A stretch of DNA of 64,000 bases from Deltaproteobacteria bacterium (GTDB taxonomy: Bacteria; Myxococcota_A; UBA796; UBA2385), in contig JAEUKK010000203.1 in assembly GCA_016792625.1 (NCBI GenBank), forward strand, positions 62,001-126,000. Reading direction: 5' to 3'. How positions within the stretch are numbered: the stretch's first letter is position 1; each line of letters opens with the position of its first letter. Below are positions 33,312-43,532 of this stretch, one piece after another. The notes beneath the pieces are model-generated. The model did no database searches. It had not been told where the DNA came from and worked only from the letters and a program-made list of their open reading frames with translations. The translations under genes and the position numbers were made by a program.

Positions 33312-34808
33312 TCAGGCCCTCCGCAGGGCGGGCACGTCGGGCAGGCCGCTGTCGCTGCGGTCCACCCCGAGCGCGCCGAGCAGCCCGCTGAAGATGTCGA
33401 CCTCGGCGTTGTTTTGGTCGGGTGTGGGCTCGCCGGTGTCGGGGTCGAAGCCATAGGTCAGGCAGGTGTCGGGGTCGACGCCGCCGCGCAGCGTGTCGCC
33501 GGGCACCAGGGGCGAGAAGACCGCCACGCCGTTGTTCAGGTCGTGACCGGTGCCCCAGTCCTCGGCGCCGGCGGGCCGGGACTTGGTGCGGCCGAACTCG
33601 GTCGCCACGTAGATCATCGTGCGGTCCCACATGCTGCCGCCGCCGGCGAAGGGCTCTGCTTGCAGCAAGCCGATGAGGCCGTCCACCACGGCATAGATGC
33701 GCGACCACACCACCGCCTGCGCCGCCCGATGCGCTTGGTGTGAGAAGTCGAAGCCCAGCGGGGGGTTGAGCACGCTGTCGGGCGGCAGGCCCGCCCCGTC
33801 GCTGACCCCCGGCGCATAGGCGAAGCCGAAGTCGGGGCCCAGCGTGACCGAGACCGAGACCCCGTGCTTGAGCAGCAAGAAGGCCAGCGCAGCCTGGGCG
33901 TGCAGGGGGTCGGTGTCGCTGTTGGGGAAGGCGGAGCGGGCCGCGGCGGCCGATCCGCTGCTGCGCAGGCCGAACTTCGAGAGGGGCAGCGCGGGGCTGT
34001 CCTCGGCCACCATCAGCTTCTCGATGAGGCCCATCGCCTCGATGCGCTCTTGGGGCTCGCCCCGCAGGCGGGCCCACTCCGCCAGCCGCGGCGCCTCGGC
34101 GTACACTTGGCCGAAGCGGGTGGCCGGCTCGAACTGCTCCGCGCGGACCTTGCGCACCGCCTGGAGCACGTCGGCGGGCAGGCCGCGCTCGAGGCCCTTG
34201 GTGCCGTGCAGCGACAGCGGCCAGATGGCCGGGTCGGCGACCACTTGGCGGCGGGCCCAGGCGGGCACGGTGGCGTCGGTCCCGGCGTCGTTAAAGCCGG
34301 TGCCGGCGAGCAGGTGCACGTTGGGGATCGGCACCTCGGCGCCATACTGCCAGGCCACCAGCTCTTGCAGCGTGCGCCCGCGAAAGGCCTCGTTGCCGGT
34401 GATCGAGCGCCGCTCTGCGATCTGGTGGTTGACGCTGGTGCCGGTCTGGGTCGCCACCATCAGCGCGCCCCGGTGGCGCTCGAGCACCGCGCTGGGGCGG
34501 GTCGAGAAGGGCGCCGGGATGGCCCCGATGCTGTTCATCGACAGATCGACCGCCCGGAAGGGGCTGCCCTGCCACTGCTTGACCATGGCGTCAGGGAAGG
34601 TGTTCAGGACCTCGGGCGTGGCCGACTCGCTGGCCTTGACCGCCAGCGGCCCGTCGATGATCGAGCCGCCGCCGGTCGCGCAGAGCACGATGAGGAAGCG
34701 GGGATCTTGCGCACCTTTGGCGAGCGCCTTGGGGCTGAGTAAGCTCGAGGTGAGGCCCACGCCGGCGAAGGCAGAGAGCTGCTGGAGCAGGGCGCGGCGG
34801 CTGCGCAT
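33312..34808 (-). CDS. DUF1501 family secreted protein
   Basis: The 498-aa protein has a twin-arginine-like N-terminus (SRRALLQQLSAFAG) typical of DUF1501 proteins. The family's C-terminal signature is present: MIYVATEFGRT followed by GTGHDLNNGVAVFSPLVPG. The fold resembles sulfatases/alkaline phosphatases, but the function is unknown. Members are commonly encoded next to cytochrome-like DUF1592/DUF1588-type proteins, as here. Export through Tat as a folded protein is likely. The unit order is CxxCH protein, lipoprotein, DUF1501, MopE lipoprotein. Confidence 0.85.
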   Translation of the reverse strand: MRSRRALLQQLSAFAGVGLTSSLLSPKALAKGAQDPRFLIVLCATGGGSIIDGPLAVKASESATPEVLNTFPDAMVKQWQGSPFRAVDLSMNSIGAIPAPFSTRPSAVLERHRGALMVATQTGTSVNHQIAERRSITGNEAFRGRTLQELVAWQYGAEVPIPNVHLLAGTGFNDAGTDATVPAWARRQVVADPAIWPLSLHGTKGLERGLPADVLQAVRKVRAEQFEPATRFGQVYAEAPRLAEWARLRGEPQERIEAMGLIEKLMVAEDSPALPLSKFGLRSSGSAAAARSAFPNSDTDPLHAQAALAFLLLKHGVSVSVTLGPDFGFAYAPGVSDGAGLPPDSVLNPPLGFDFSHQAHRAAQAVVWSRIYAVVDGLIGLLQAEPFAGGGSMWDRTMIYVATEFGRTKSRPAGAEDWGTGHDLNNGVAVFSPLVPGDTLRGGVDPDTCLTYGFDPDTGEPTPDQNNAEVDIFSGLLGALGVDRSDSGLPDVPALRRA

Positions 34809-34890
34809 CGGCGGGCTCCGGACCAGGGGCGAGGGGAGGGAAGGGCGACAGACGGAGGGGGCGCCGGATCGGGTCCGTGCGCGGCGAGGC

Positions 34891-35469
34891 TCAGTAGAAC
34901 AGCGCCTCGGTAGAGGTCGTCACGACCACGCAGGCGCCCACCGCCCAAGAGCGGACCGGGTCGTCGGTCTGATCCTTGATGGTGTCGTAGAGGGCCTCGA
35001 GCGCGTCGAGCTCGTCGTCGGTGGCCGGGCGGCCGAGCATGCGCAACACCAGGGCCGCCCCCACCTCTTGGCGGCGCCAGCGGTTGTCACGCTCGAGCAC
35101 GGGCCCGAAGAGGAGCGCGGGGCCGGCTTTGTCGCGGGCGTAGCGCTCGCCGCAGGCCGAGATGGCCACGCGGTCGGCGGCCATCGGGGCGCTGACGCTG
35201 GGCTCGGGCAGGGGCGCGTCGATGCCGAGGCTGGCCGGCTCGACCCCGCCCAGCGTGACGCGGTGGGCCTCTTCGACGCAGTCGCGGGTGCCCAGCTCGG
35301 CGCAGAGCTCCCAGGGCTGCAGGCCGAGGGCGTGGCCCAGGTCGCGGGCCCAGACTTCGCCAGAGCGGGGCTGCACCCGGTTGATTCGGCTGGTGGTGCG
35401 CGGGCCAGCGGCGCAGGCGCTCAGGAGCTCGAGCGTGAGCAGCAGGGCGAGGCGCCGCGGCGCCCCCAT
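34891..35469 (-). CDS. Hypothetical lipoprotein
   Basis: The 192-aa protein has lipobox LSAC (Cys19) and four further Cys, including ELCAELGTRDC, which could form disulfides. No domain was recognised. It lies between the CxxCH protein (22 bp upstream) and the DUF1501 protein (82 bp downstream) on the same strand, so it is probably part of the same secreted system. The ribosome binding site is weak. The start is set by the signal peptide. Confidence 0.68.
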   Translation of the reverse strand: MGAPRRLALLLTLELLSACAAGPRTTSRINRVQPRSGEVWARDLGHALGLQPWELCAELGTRDCVEEAHRVTLGGVEPASLGIDAPLPEPSVSAPMAADRVAISACGERYARDKAGPALLFGPVLERDNRWRRQEVGAALVLRMLGRPATDDELDALEALYDTIKDQTDDPVRSWAVGACVVVTTSTEALFY

Positions 35470-35491
35470 CAGACGGGGGAGGAGCTGTGGG

Positions 35492-36982
35492 TCAGGGCGC
35501 ACCGTAGGCCTCCGTGTCGATGAGGTCGTGGAGCATGCGCTCGACGCTGTAGCTGTGCGCAGCGCCAAAGGCCTCGACCAGCGCGTTGAACTCGGCCTGT
35601 TCGCTGGGCCGCGGGGCCTCGCCGAGCAGCAGCCGCCAGTAGTCGCGCACGGTCGCGCGGCGGAAGGCCTCGCTGTTGGCCGCGACCTGGGCCCACTCTC
35701 GCAGATCGGCGACCTGCTGACCAAACAGGACGCCGGCCTCGGGCGTGTCTTTCACCCGCTCACCGTCCTCGTCGGTGAAGGTGTTCAGCCGGTTGGGCGC
35801 GTAGCTGTAGGGGGTCGAGAAGGGCCCGCCCCCGCCGATGCCCTCGTACCGAGAGAAGGGGTAGGTCAGCGGGTCGAGTGTGGCGTGGCAGCCCGCGCAG
35901 GCCTCGGCGCCGACGCCCTTGTTGTCGTAGTCGGCGGGCTCGCTGGCCACCGGCCAGAGGCCCTCGAGCTTGGCGATGTCGTAGCCGAGGAAGGCCCGGT
36001 AAGCTTGGGCGGCGGTGGTGCGCGGGATCGACGTGAACATCGTATTGGACATGATGAACCAGCGGTGGGTCAGCAGGCCCGCCCGCCGGTCTCTCTCGAC
36101 GGCCTGGTAGCGGTCGACGCCGCGCAGCGCGTAGTCCTCGTCGGGGGTGCGGTCCCACTCTTCGTAGACGGTGCGCCCGTCTTCGAACCGGGCCTGGGCG
36201 AAGGTCTGGCCGGTGAGCACGAGGCGGGCGTCGCGGTCGTCGATCTGCGTCCACACGAAGTAGGCGTAGTCATCGTCGTAGTCAGCGAGGGGGATGGGGC
36301 CGACCGGGTTGCCCGACTTCACCGCGATCTGCGGGCCGATCTTGGCGTTGGCCAAGTTCCACACCCGGCCCTCAATGCCGCGCCAGTGATCACTCTCGAG
36401 GCAGGCGTCGAGGGCCGTGTGCAGGGCTGCGCGTCGGGCGCCCCGCCGCTGGCTGAACGCGGCCCGCTCGACCCAGCTCGGCGAGCGCCCGCAGAAGTCG
36501 AGCATGACCTTCTTGTAGGCATAGTCGAGGTCATAGCCGCAGAGCTGCCAGCCATCCTCGTCTTCATCGACGCAGTCGATGTCTTTGGGCTGGTCGCCCG
36601 GATCGGCGGGGCTGCTGCCGGCGAGCAGCTCTTCGAGGTTGGACCAGCCGTCGTCGTCGGCGTCGAGGCCCTCGACCGCGGCCAGGGCCAGCGGCAGCCC
36701 GGTCGTGAAGTCGGCCGCCGAGAGCGGGCGGGCCATGCCGGGCAGGAGGGCTTCGGCGACCTGTGCGCCATAGTCGTTGAGCGCCGGCGGGGTCTGGTGG
36801 CAGGTCTCGCAAGGCGGCGCGCCCCCCGCGCAGGCCGGGGCCTCGGGGTAGACCTCGCAAAAGCTCTGCGGCGCGGGCGGCTGCGCCTCGCCGGTGGGCG
36901 CGGGGGCGAGCACGAGCACGCCCCACAGGGCGGCGGCGGGCAGCGCTGCGGCGGCCCGGCGGGGCCAGAGGTGGGGGGGCAT
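35492..36982 (-). CDS. Secreted CxxCH (cytochrome c-like) protein, DUF1588/DUF1592-like
   Basis: The 496-aa protein has a cleavable signal (ends near GEAQ, 31-34) and a first heme-type motif CETCH (58-62). A calcium-binding-like DADDDGWSNLEE (108-119) follows, and a second CAGCH (362-366) precedes TLDPLTYPFSRYEGIG. That C-terminal section resembles DUF1588-type domains of large planctomycete and myxobacterial cytochrome-like proteins, which travel with DUF1501 or DUF1552 partners. Heme attachment is inferred from the motifs only. The ATG at 36982 follows GGGAGCGACC. It heads the four-gene unit. Confidence 0.75.
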   Translation of the reverse strand: MPPHLWPRRAAAALPAAALWGVLVLAPAPTGEAQPPAPQSFCEVYPEAPACAGGAPPCETCHQTPPALNDYGAQVAEALLPGMARPLSAADFTTGLPLALAAVEGLDADDDGWSNLEELLAGSSPADPGDQPKDIDCVDEDEDGWQLCGYDLDYAYKKVMLDFCGRSPSWVERAAFSQRRGARRAALHTALDACLESDHWRGIEGRVWNLANAKIGPQIAVKSGNPVGPIPLADYDDDYAYFVWTQIDDRDARLVLTGQTFAQARFEDGRTVYEEWDRTPDEDYALRGVDRYQAVERDRRAGLLTHRWFIMSNTMFTSIPRTTAAQAYRAFLGYDIAKLEGLWPVASEPADYDNKGVGAEACAGCHATLDPLTYPFSRYEGIGGGGPFSTPYSYAPNRLNTFTDEDGERVKDTPEAGVLFGQQVADLREWAQVAANSEAFRRATVRDYWRLLLGEAPRPSEQAEFNALVEAFGAAHSYSVERMLHDLIDTEAYGAP

Positions 36983-37125
36983 GGTCGCTCCCGGCGGGTG
37001 GGCGTGCGCGGGGCCCCAACACCAGCGGCGGGGCGCGGCGTCACCGCCAGGGCAGCCTGCCATGGCCCGCGGTCATCGGGCGCAGGACCGCGGGAGGGGG
37101 GGGATCGGCTGGGCGAAGGCCCGCC

Positions 37126-38055
<930 letters not shown>

Positions 38056-38250
38056 GAGGCGCTCCCAGGGTGAAGGGAGCGGCGGGTGTATCGCGGCGCG
38101 GCCGCCGTGCCGCTGGCCCCGCGCCCGGCCGACCGGAGGCCGCGGCGGCACGCCGCGGTCGGGGCCTCGCCCCGACCGAGCCCCTTGTGGGCGAGGCCGG
38201 AGGGGGGCCGTCGGCGCCCAAACCCTTGCTCGGAGGCTGACCTTCGCCGT

Positions 38251-38865
38251 TCAGCGCCGCAGCGGCGGCAGGTGGCCGCTGACCATCAGGCGAAGGTCCC
38301 AGCCGTGGCTCTGGCCGTTGACGAAGGGGTGGGTGCCCCAGTTGTGATCGGTGCCCAGCTCAAGCTTCCCGCTGACCAGCTCGTGTGGGCGCAGGCCGAA
38401 GCCCAGCGCGCCGCGCAGGCCGGGGAAGGGGCCCGGGTAGGCGCCGCCCCACCAAGCGCTGCGGCCCGTCCACAAGGTGGGGCCGGCGGCGGCCTCGATG
38501 AAGTACACGTCGAGCGGTTGGCGAAAGACCGGCATCAGCGCGAGGGTCGGGCCCGTCGCGCGCAGCTGATCAGCGCTGTCCATGCCGGTGACCAAGTCAA
38601 AGCGGGCGCCAACACGCCAGAATACGGGGGCCTCAAGCTCGAGGGCGAAGCCGCCCTTGAGGCCCATCGGTCGCCCCCGGTCCGAGCGCAGGACTGGGCC
38701 GATCGCGGCCTGGACACCCACCGCCTCGCGGTCGAAGCCGGCCCACGCCGCCGGGCTCTGGAGCCCCAGCGCGCCGAGGCAGAGGGAGAGCAGCCCCGCG
38801 CTGCGGCGGGTGCGGCGCGGTCGGGGCAGCCGGGGCAGCCGGGTCATCTGGCGGATGGGGTTCAC
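38251..38865 (-). CDS. Putative outer-membrane beta-barrel protein
   Basis: The 204-aa protein has a signal peptide (hydrophobic core LLSLCLGALGLQ, cleavage near AWA). Its alternating Gly/aromatic strands (GVQAAIGPVL, GGFALELEAPVF, VGARFDLVTG) fit a small outer-membrane barrel, and the last residues form a possible terminal strand. Function unknown. Its GTG start overlaps the preceding lipoprotein stop by 4 bp (GTGA), so the two are co-translated. Confidence 0.62.
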   Translation of the reverse strand: MNPIRQMTRLPRLPRPRRTRRSAGLLSLCLGALGLQSPAAWAGFDREAVGVQAAIGPVLRSDRGRPMGLKGGFALELEAPVFWRVGARFDLVTGMDSADQLRATGPTLALMPVFRQPLDVYFIEAAAGPTLWTGRSAWWGGAYPGPFPGLRGALGFGLRPHELVSGKLELGTDHNWGTHPFVNGQSHGWDLRLMVSGHLPPLRR

Positions 38866-39866
38866 CGGGCCTCCAGATCGACGTCAAAGACGTGCAGTTC
38901 GGCGTCGAGGCGCAGGGCGAGGCGGGCGCCGCTGCGCCCGGCGCTCAGGCCGACTGGGGCCACGGGCAGGTCTTCGGCGGTGAGCGGCTCGCCGCCCGCA
39001 GTGTCGAGCAGGATGATCCGACCGCCCTCGCCGCGGCTGCTGAGCACGCCCAGCGCGCCGAGCGCGCCCATGTCGTCGATCTCGATGAGCGGCTCGCCGA
39101 GATCTTGGTACCAGAGCTCTTCGCCGATGACCGACCAGGCCCGCAGCTCGGTGTCGCGCCGGGTGCCGATGACCACCGCGCCGACGGCGGGGTCAAAAGC
39201 CGCGAGGTTGCCGCCCTGGGGCCAGGTAAAGGGCGTGAAGCCCGGGGTGGCGGCCCAGACCCCGGTCAAGGTCACCACAAAAGCGTCGCCATTGCTGCGA
39301 TCGGCGCGCAGCAGGGCGCCCTCGGCGCAGGCCGCGCCGGGCAGCAGCACCCGGGCGGTCTCGACCACCGCGCTGTCGTGCCACTTGAGCGCGCAGCCGT
39401 CTTCGGGGTCGAGCTCGAGGGTCACCAAGCCGCCGTCGATCAAGGCGACCGCGCGCAGATCGACGTCATCGACGTCAATCAGAAGCTCGACCTCGTCTTG
39501 CAGCACCCGCCAGAGCCCGGCGCCGTCGGTGACATAGGCCTTGGGGCCCTTGGCGAGGTCTCGCTCGTCGAGATCGACGAGACGCAGTCTCTTGTCGCCC
39601 GAGGGGTAGGTGTCGAGGGGGCGCCCCAGCAGGTCGATGCGCCGTAGCTCGTCGCCCTTGGTGACGTGCAGGTCGTCTTCTTGCTCACCGACCTCGGCGG
39701 CGCCGAAGGCCCCGTCGATGGCCGCCGTGTGGCGCAGCACCCGCGCTTGGTCACAGCCCAGCGCAGACAGACCGAAGCACAGCAGCGGGATTGCGCGACC
39801 CAGCAGCGCCCGGACGGGGGCCGAAGCGGGCGGAGGGGCTGTTCGTCGGGTGGGGTCGACGGGCAT
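38862..39866 (-). CDS. Lipoprotein, probable beta-propeller
   Basis: The 334-aa protein has lipobox ALGC (Cys38) after a long N-region. It contains repeated strand pairs such as HVTKGDELRRIDLLGRP and LRAWSVIGEELWYQDL that resemble beta-propeller blades. No enzyme motif was seen. It is translationally coupled to the putative outer-membrane protein gene. The ATG has GGAGCACCC in front. Confidence 0.65.
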   Translation of the reverse strand: MPVDPTRRTAPPPASAPVRALLGRAIPLLCFGLSALGCDQARVLRHTAAIDGAFGAAEVGEQEDDLHVTKGDELRRIDLLGRPLDTYPSGDKRLRLVDLDERDLAKGPKAYVTDGAGLWRVLQDEVELLIDVDDVDLRAVALIDGGLVTLELDPEDGCALKWHDSAVVETARVLLPGAACAEGALLRADRSNGDAFVVTLTGVWAATPGFTPFTWPQGGNLAAFDPAVGAVVIGTRRDTELRAWSVIGEELWYQDLGEPLIEIDDMGALGALGVLSSRGEGGRIILLDTAGGEPLTAEDLPVAPVGLSAGRSGARLALRLDAELHVFDVDLEAR

Positions 39867-39926
39867 GGGTGCTCCGTTGCGGCCGGCCTGGATGAGGGGA
39901 GGAGGGGACGAAGGGAGAAGCCGACC

Positions 39927-40850
39927 TCAGAGCTGGGGGCGGTTGGTGGCCCGGTCGCCCGCGGTGCGGAGGATGAACTCGACGAGGTCGGGCGCGTGCT
40001 GGGCGATGAACGCTGCCGCCCGGCCGTGCCCGGTGAACACGAAGTCACCCCGCCGGTCGTAGAGCGCGTCGATCATGACCCGGGCGGCGCGATCAGCGGG
40101 CCACATGACCTTAGACGGGCGCCGGTCGACGCGGTCGGGGTGCAGCTGGCCGTCGTTGTCGACCTTGGCGATCTCAGACTCGACGAAGCCGGGGTGGATG
40201 GTCGTGCAGCTCACCCCCGAGCCCGCGAGCTCGAGGCGCAGGGTCGTGCCGATGGAGCGCACCGCCGCTTTGCTCGACGCATAGGGGCCGGCGCCGGCGA
40301 GGCTCAGGAAGCCCATCACGCTGCCCACCAAGCCGAGCCGCCCGCGCCGGGCGCGCAGGTGGGGCAGGCAGTGCTGCGCGGTCGAGACGACGCCCAGCAC
40401 GTTGAGCTCGAACTGGCGGCGCCACTGCTCGACCGGGGTGGTCTCGAGGCGGCCGTTGACCCCGGCGCCCGCGTTGGCGAGGGCGAGGTCGAGCCCGCCC
40501 AAGCCGTCGACCGCGGCCTGCACCGCGCCCCCGAGCGCGGCGTGGTCGGTCACATCGCAGGGCAGGCTGAGCGCGCGTCGGCCGGTCGCCCGCACAGCGG
40601 CGGCCACGGCCTCGAGGCGGTCGGCCCGGCGGCCGATGAGCGCGAGATCGGCGCCCCGGCGGGCCAGCTCGAGCGCGCAGGCCTCGCCGATGCCTGAGCC
40701 GGCGCCGGTGACCAGGGCCACCTGGCCGTCAAAACGGCCCCCACCGAAGAGGCCCCCGGCGAGGGGCAGGGCGCGCAGGCCCAGCGCCGCGGCGGACAGC
40801 GCGGCGCCCGCGGAGGAGAGGCTGGACGCGGGGTCAAGACCGTGGTGCAT
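39927..40850 (-). CDS. Short-chain dehydrogenase/reductase
   Basis: The 307-aa SDR has a 40-residue N-terminal extension that is hydrophobic and Ala/Gly-rich, so it may be membrane-tethered. The cofactor motif is TGAGSGIG and the catalytic pair is in YASSK. A C-terminal extension ends in the FVFTGHGRAAAFIAQHAPDLVEF segment typical of larger SDRs linked to lipid or steroid-like substrates. The substrate is unknown. The ATG at 40850 follows GGAGCCGCCC. Confidence 0.85.
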   Translation of the reverse strand: MHHGLDPASSLSSAGAALSAAALGLRALPLAGGLFGGGRFDGQVALVTGAGSGIGEACALELARRGADLALIGRRADRLEAVAAAVRATGRRALSLPCDVTDHAALGGAVQAAVDGLGGLDLALANAGAGVNGRLETTPVEQWRRQFELNVLGVVSTAQHCLPHLRARRGRLGLVGSVMGFLSLAGAGPYASSKAAVRSIGTTLRLELAGSGVSCTTIHPGFVESEIAKVDNDGQLHPDRVDRRPSKVMWPADRAARVMIDALYDRRGDFVFTGHGRAAAFIAQHAPDLVEFILRTAGDRATNRPQL

Positions 40851-40869
40851 GGGCGGCTCCAGCGGTGGT

Positions 40870-42012
40870 CTATCCCGGGGCGGCCGCGCCCGCCCTACCC
40901 GGCCGAAGGGCAGCAAAACAGCGGAGAAAGTTCTGCCCGAGGACCTTCTCGACGCGGGCGGTGGGCCAGCCCGCGTCGATCATGCGCTGGACCAAGACCG
41001 GGTAGCGGTCGCCCGAGCCGAGCTCGGCGGGCGGCGAGATGGCGCCGTCGTAGTCGCTGCCCACGGCCACGTGGTCTTCGCCGATCACGCGGATGATGTG
41101 CTCCATGTGCTCGAGCACCATGCGCGCGTCGCGCGGGCCGCCGGGCCGCGACAAGAAGTTCGTCGCGAAGATGACGCCCACCACGCCGCCGGTCTCGGCG
41201 ATGGCCCGCAGCTGGGCGTCATCAAGGTTGCGCCAGTGGGGGCGCGCGCCGGTCACGCCGGTGTGGGTGGCCAGCAGGGGCTGGCTGCGGTCGTGCGCCG
41301 CGACCGCCCCCCAAAAGGCCGCGGGGTGGATGTGGGCGAGGTCGACGAAGACTCGCTGGGCGTTGAGCTGCTGCACCAGCGCCACGCCCGCCGGGGTCAG
41401 GCCCTTGTCACGCCGCAGCATGCTGTGGGGGCTGCTCGTGGCGCCATAGCAGGAGCTGGTCAGGTGCACCAGGGTGGCCCGCACCACGCTGTCTTCAGCC
41501 AGGGTGGCTGCGCCGCGCGGGGCGGCCTCCCAGGCGTTGGCGCCCTGTACGCTGACCATCACCGCGTGCGCGCCGGCGGCCCGCGCGGCGGCGTAGGCGG
41601 CGTGGGTCGGGGCGAGCATGAGCTGCCCGGCGCTGGCCCGCACCAGCGCGCCGAGGCGCTCGAGGTTGGTCTGAAAAGTGCGCCAGCGCGCGTCGGCCGA
41701 GCGGAAGGGGTTGGTGGTGATCGACCACATCGCGCCCGACAGACCCGCGTCGCGCATGCGGGGCAGGTCGAGGTGCCCAAAAAAGTGCCGGCCCAAGATC
41801 CAGCCATCGTGGCGGGCGCGGGGGTCGTAGCCCCAGAGCCGCGGCGGGATGAAGGTGTCGATGTGCAGGTCAATCAGATCGGTCGCCCGGCAGAGTTCGA
41901 CCGCCTCGACCGAGACGCCGAGGTCGCGGGCGTGCTGGGCGGCGGGCTTGCGGCCGACGCTGAGCGCGGCGGGGCCAGCAGGGAGCGGGAGCTGCAGGTC
42001 GGGTGGGCTCAC
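40870..42012 (-). CDS. Membrane dipeptidase-like metallopeptidase (M19 family)
   Basis: The 380-aa protein matches the renal-type dipeptidase family, a zinc TIM-barrel amidohydrolase. The H-x-D motif is DLHID (49-53). Further metal or substrate segments are VDLAHIHPAAFW, LLATHTGVTG and VAVGSDYDG. It should hydrolyse dipeptides or related amides. No signal peptide is evident despite the family name. A GTG start with GAGAGGCCGC upstream is used. The neighbouring SDR ends the same strand run 19 bp downstream. Confidence 0.88.
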   Translation of the reverse strand: MSPPDLQLPLPAGPAALSVGRKPAAQHARDLGVSVEAVELCRATDLIDLHIDTFIPPRLWGYDPRARHDGWILGRHFFGHLDLPRMRDAGLSGAMWSITTNPFRSADARWRTFQTNLERLGALVRASAGQLMLAPTHAAYAAARAAGAHAVMVSVQGANAWEAAPRGAATLAEDSVVRATLVHLTSSCYGATSSPHSMLRRDKGLTPAGVALVQQLNAQRVFVDLAHIHPAAFWGAVAAHDRSQPLLATHTGVTGARPHWRNLDDAQLRAIAETGGVVGVIFATNFLSRPGGPRDARMVLEHMEHIIRVIGEDHVAVGSDYDGAISPPAELGSGDRYPVLVQRMIDAGWPTARVEKVLGQNFLRCFAALRPGRAGAAAPG

Positions 42013-42060
42013 GCGGCCTCTCAGGTGCGGTGGGGGAGTGATCCCGGGGCGAGCTGGGCC

Positions 42061-42687
42061 TCAGAGCTTGAGGAAGCCGAGCTCCATCAGCCAGAGGTAG
42101 AAGGCGATGCGCGGCACCCGCAGCAGGCTGATGGGGAGGAATTGCCGCCAGGGCATGTCGAGCGCGCCGGCGGCCCAGGTGGTCCACACGTAGGGGAGGG
42201 GGGTGATCGCGCCGATCGCCAGCCCCCAGCCGCCATACCGCTCGACGATGTCGAGGGCTTGGCGGGCCCGCCCGCGCATAAACCGCTGAAACCAGGCCAT
42301 GTGGTTGATGCGCTTGGCGGCCCCGAAGCCCGCCGCGCCGCCCAGCCAGCTGCCCAGGGTCGCCCAAGCGGTGATCTCCCAGAACCCCATCCCGCCCACC
42401 AGGGCCAGGCCCGAGAAGGTCTCGTGAGGGATGGGGAGCCAGACCGCGTCGAGCACGAAGAAGGCCGCGACCAGACCCGGGCCGCCGAGGGTCTCGACCG
42501 TCCAGGTGCCGGCGGCGACCAGGGGCTTGTAGAAGATGGCGCCGACGACCAAGAAGATGGCCAGCAGGGCCACCAAGCCGACCACGGTCTGCACGATCAG
42601 CTTGCGCACGCCGAGGTCGGCGGTCGGGGCAGCAGGGGTGGGCGCGGGCTCAGGCGGCGGGGTGGGCACAGGCAGCGGGGCGGACAC
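42061..42687 (-). CDS. DedA/VTT family membrane protein
   Basis: The 208-aa protein has a Pro-rich N-terminus and four or five hydrophobic segments. The VTT/SNARE-associated core is visible: an FFVLDAVWLPIPHET loop, ATLGSWLGGAAGFGAAKRI, and GAITPLPYVWTTWAAGAL. DedA proteins are implicated in phospholipid flipping and membrane homeostasis. The GTG start has GGAGGATCCGCCC upstream. It lies between the TetR gene and the dipeptidase gene on the same strand. Confidence 0.85.
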   Translation of the reverse strand: MSAPLPVPTPPPEPAPTPAAPTADLGVRKLIVQTVVGLVALLAIFLVVGAIFYKPLVAAGTWTVETLGGPGLVAAFFVLDAVWLPIPHETFSGLALVGGMGFWEITAWATLGSWLGGAAGFGAAKRINHMAWFQRFMRGRARQALDIVERYGGWGLAIGAITPLPYVWTTWAAGALDMPWRQFLPISLLRVPRIAFYLWLMELGFLKL

Positions 42688-42758
42688 GGGCGGATCCTCC
42701 GGGGCGGCCCTCGGCCGGCGCGACGGCCCGGTCTATCGCGGCGCGGGCCGGTCGGGCC

Positions 42759-43532
42759 TCAGGTCGGGTGCGCCGCGAGGTCCTCTTCGAGATCGGCCTC
42801 GCCGTCGTCATCATCGAGCAGGCCTTGGTCGACCGCGTTGAGCTCAAGGCCCTCGTCGACCGGCGCCTCGAGCACCAGCTCGCGCGCGGCCACGCCGCGG
42901 ATGACGATGTCAAGGGCCAGCTCGGCCATGACGCGCAGGTCGTCGGCGCAGCCGCCCCCGAACCAAGCGCGCAGGGTCGAGCGCCAAGCGCCGACCACCG
43001 CCGCCGCGCAGACCTCGGCGCGCAGGCGACCGGCGGCGCCACCGCCGTCTGCCCGGTGGATCTCGTCGGCGAGGAGCAGCTCGAGCTCAATGTCTTGCTC
43101 AAGCTGGCGGGCGATGAGCGGGCCCGAGGCGCGCACCACCCGCTCGACGGCGAGCAGCTCTTCGCGCTCGAGCGTGGCCCGGTGCACCAGGGCCTGCAGC
43201 GCGCGGCGCACCAGCTGGTGGCCGGGGGTCTCGGCCGAGGACCGCCGCAGGTGGCGCCGCAGGACCGCGAGGCGCCGGTCGTGGTGGCCGAGCAGCACGG
43301 CGTCTTTGGTCGCGTAGTAGCGGAAGAAGGTGCGGCGGCTCACGCCCGAGTTGGCGGCGATGTCGTCGACCGTGACCGCGTCGTAGCCCTGCTGGGCGAA
43401 GAGGGTCATCGCCGCCCCGAACAGCGCGTGGCGGGTGCGGTCCTTGCGCTGGGCGCGGCGGCCGCGCGGCGGGGCGGGCTCGTCCGCGCGGGCGGGGGCG
43501 CGGGCGGGCGCGCTGGCGGAGGGGTGGGACAT
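42759..43532 (-). CDS. TetR family regulator, divergent from the type I FAS
   Basis: The 257-aa protein has a basic N-terminus and a TetR helix-turn-helix at about 35-80 (FAQQGYDAVTVDDIAANSGVSRRTFFRYYATKD, shown by V54-D57 and the FFRYY helix end). A ligand-binding helical domain follows, with an acidic tail. TetR regulators usually repress divergent genes and respond to small ligands such as acyl-CoAs. Its position, with only 357 bp to the FAS start on the other strand, suggests that it controls fatty acid synthesis. That target is inferred from location only. Confidence 0.85.
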   Translation of the reverse strand: MSHPSASAPARAPARADEPAPPRGRRAQRKDRTRHALFGAAMTLFAQQGYDAVTVDDIAANSGVSRRTFFRYYATKDAVLLGHHDRRLAVLRRHLRRSSAETPGHQLVRRALQALVHRATLEREELLAVERVVRASGPLIARQLEQDIELELLLADEIHRADGGGAAGRLRAEVCAAAVVGAWRSTLRAWFGGGCADDLRVMAELALDIVIRGVAARELVLEAPVDEGLELNAVDQGLLDDDDGEADLEEDLAAHPT

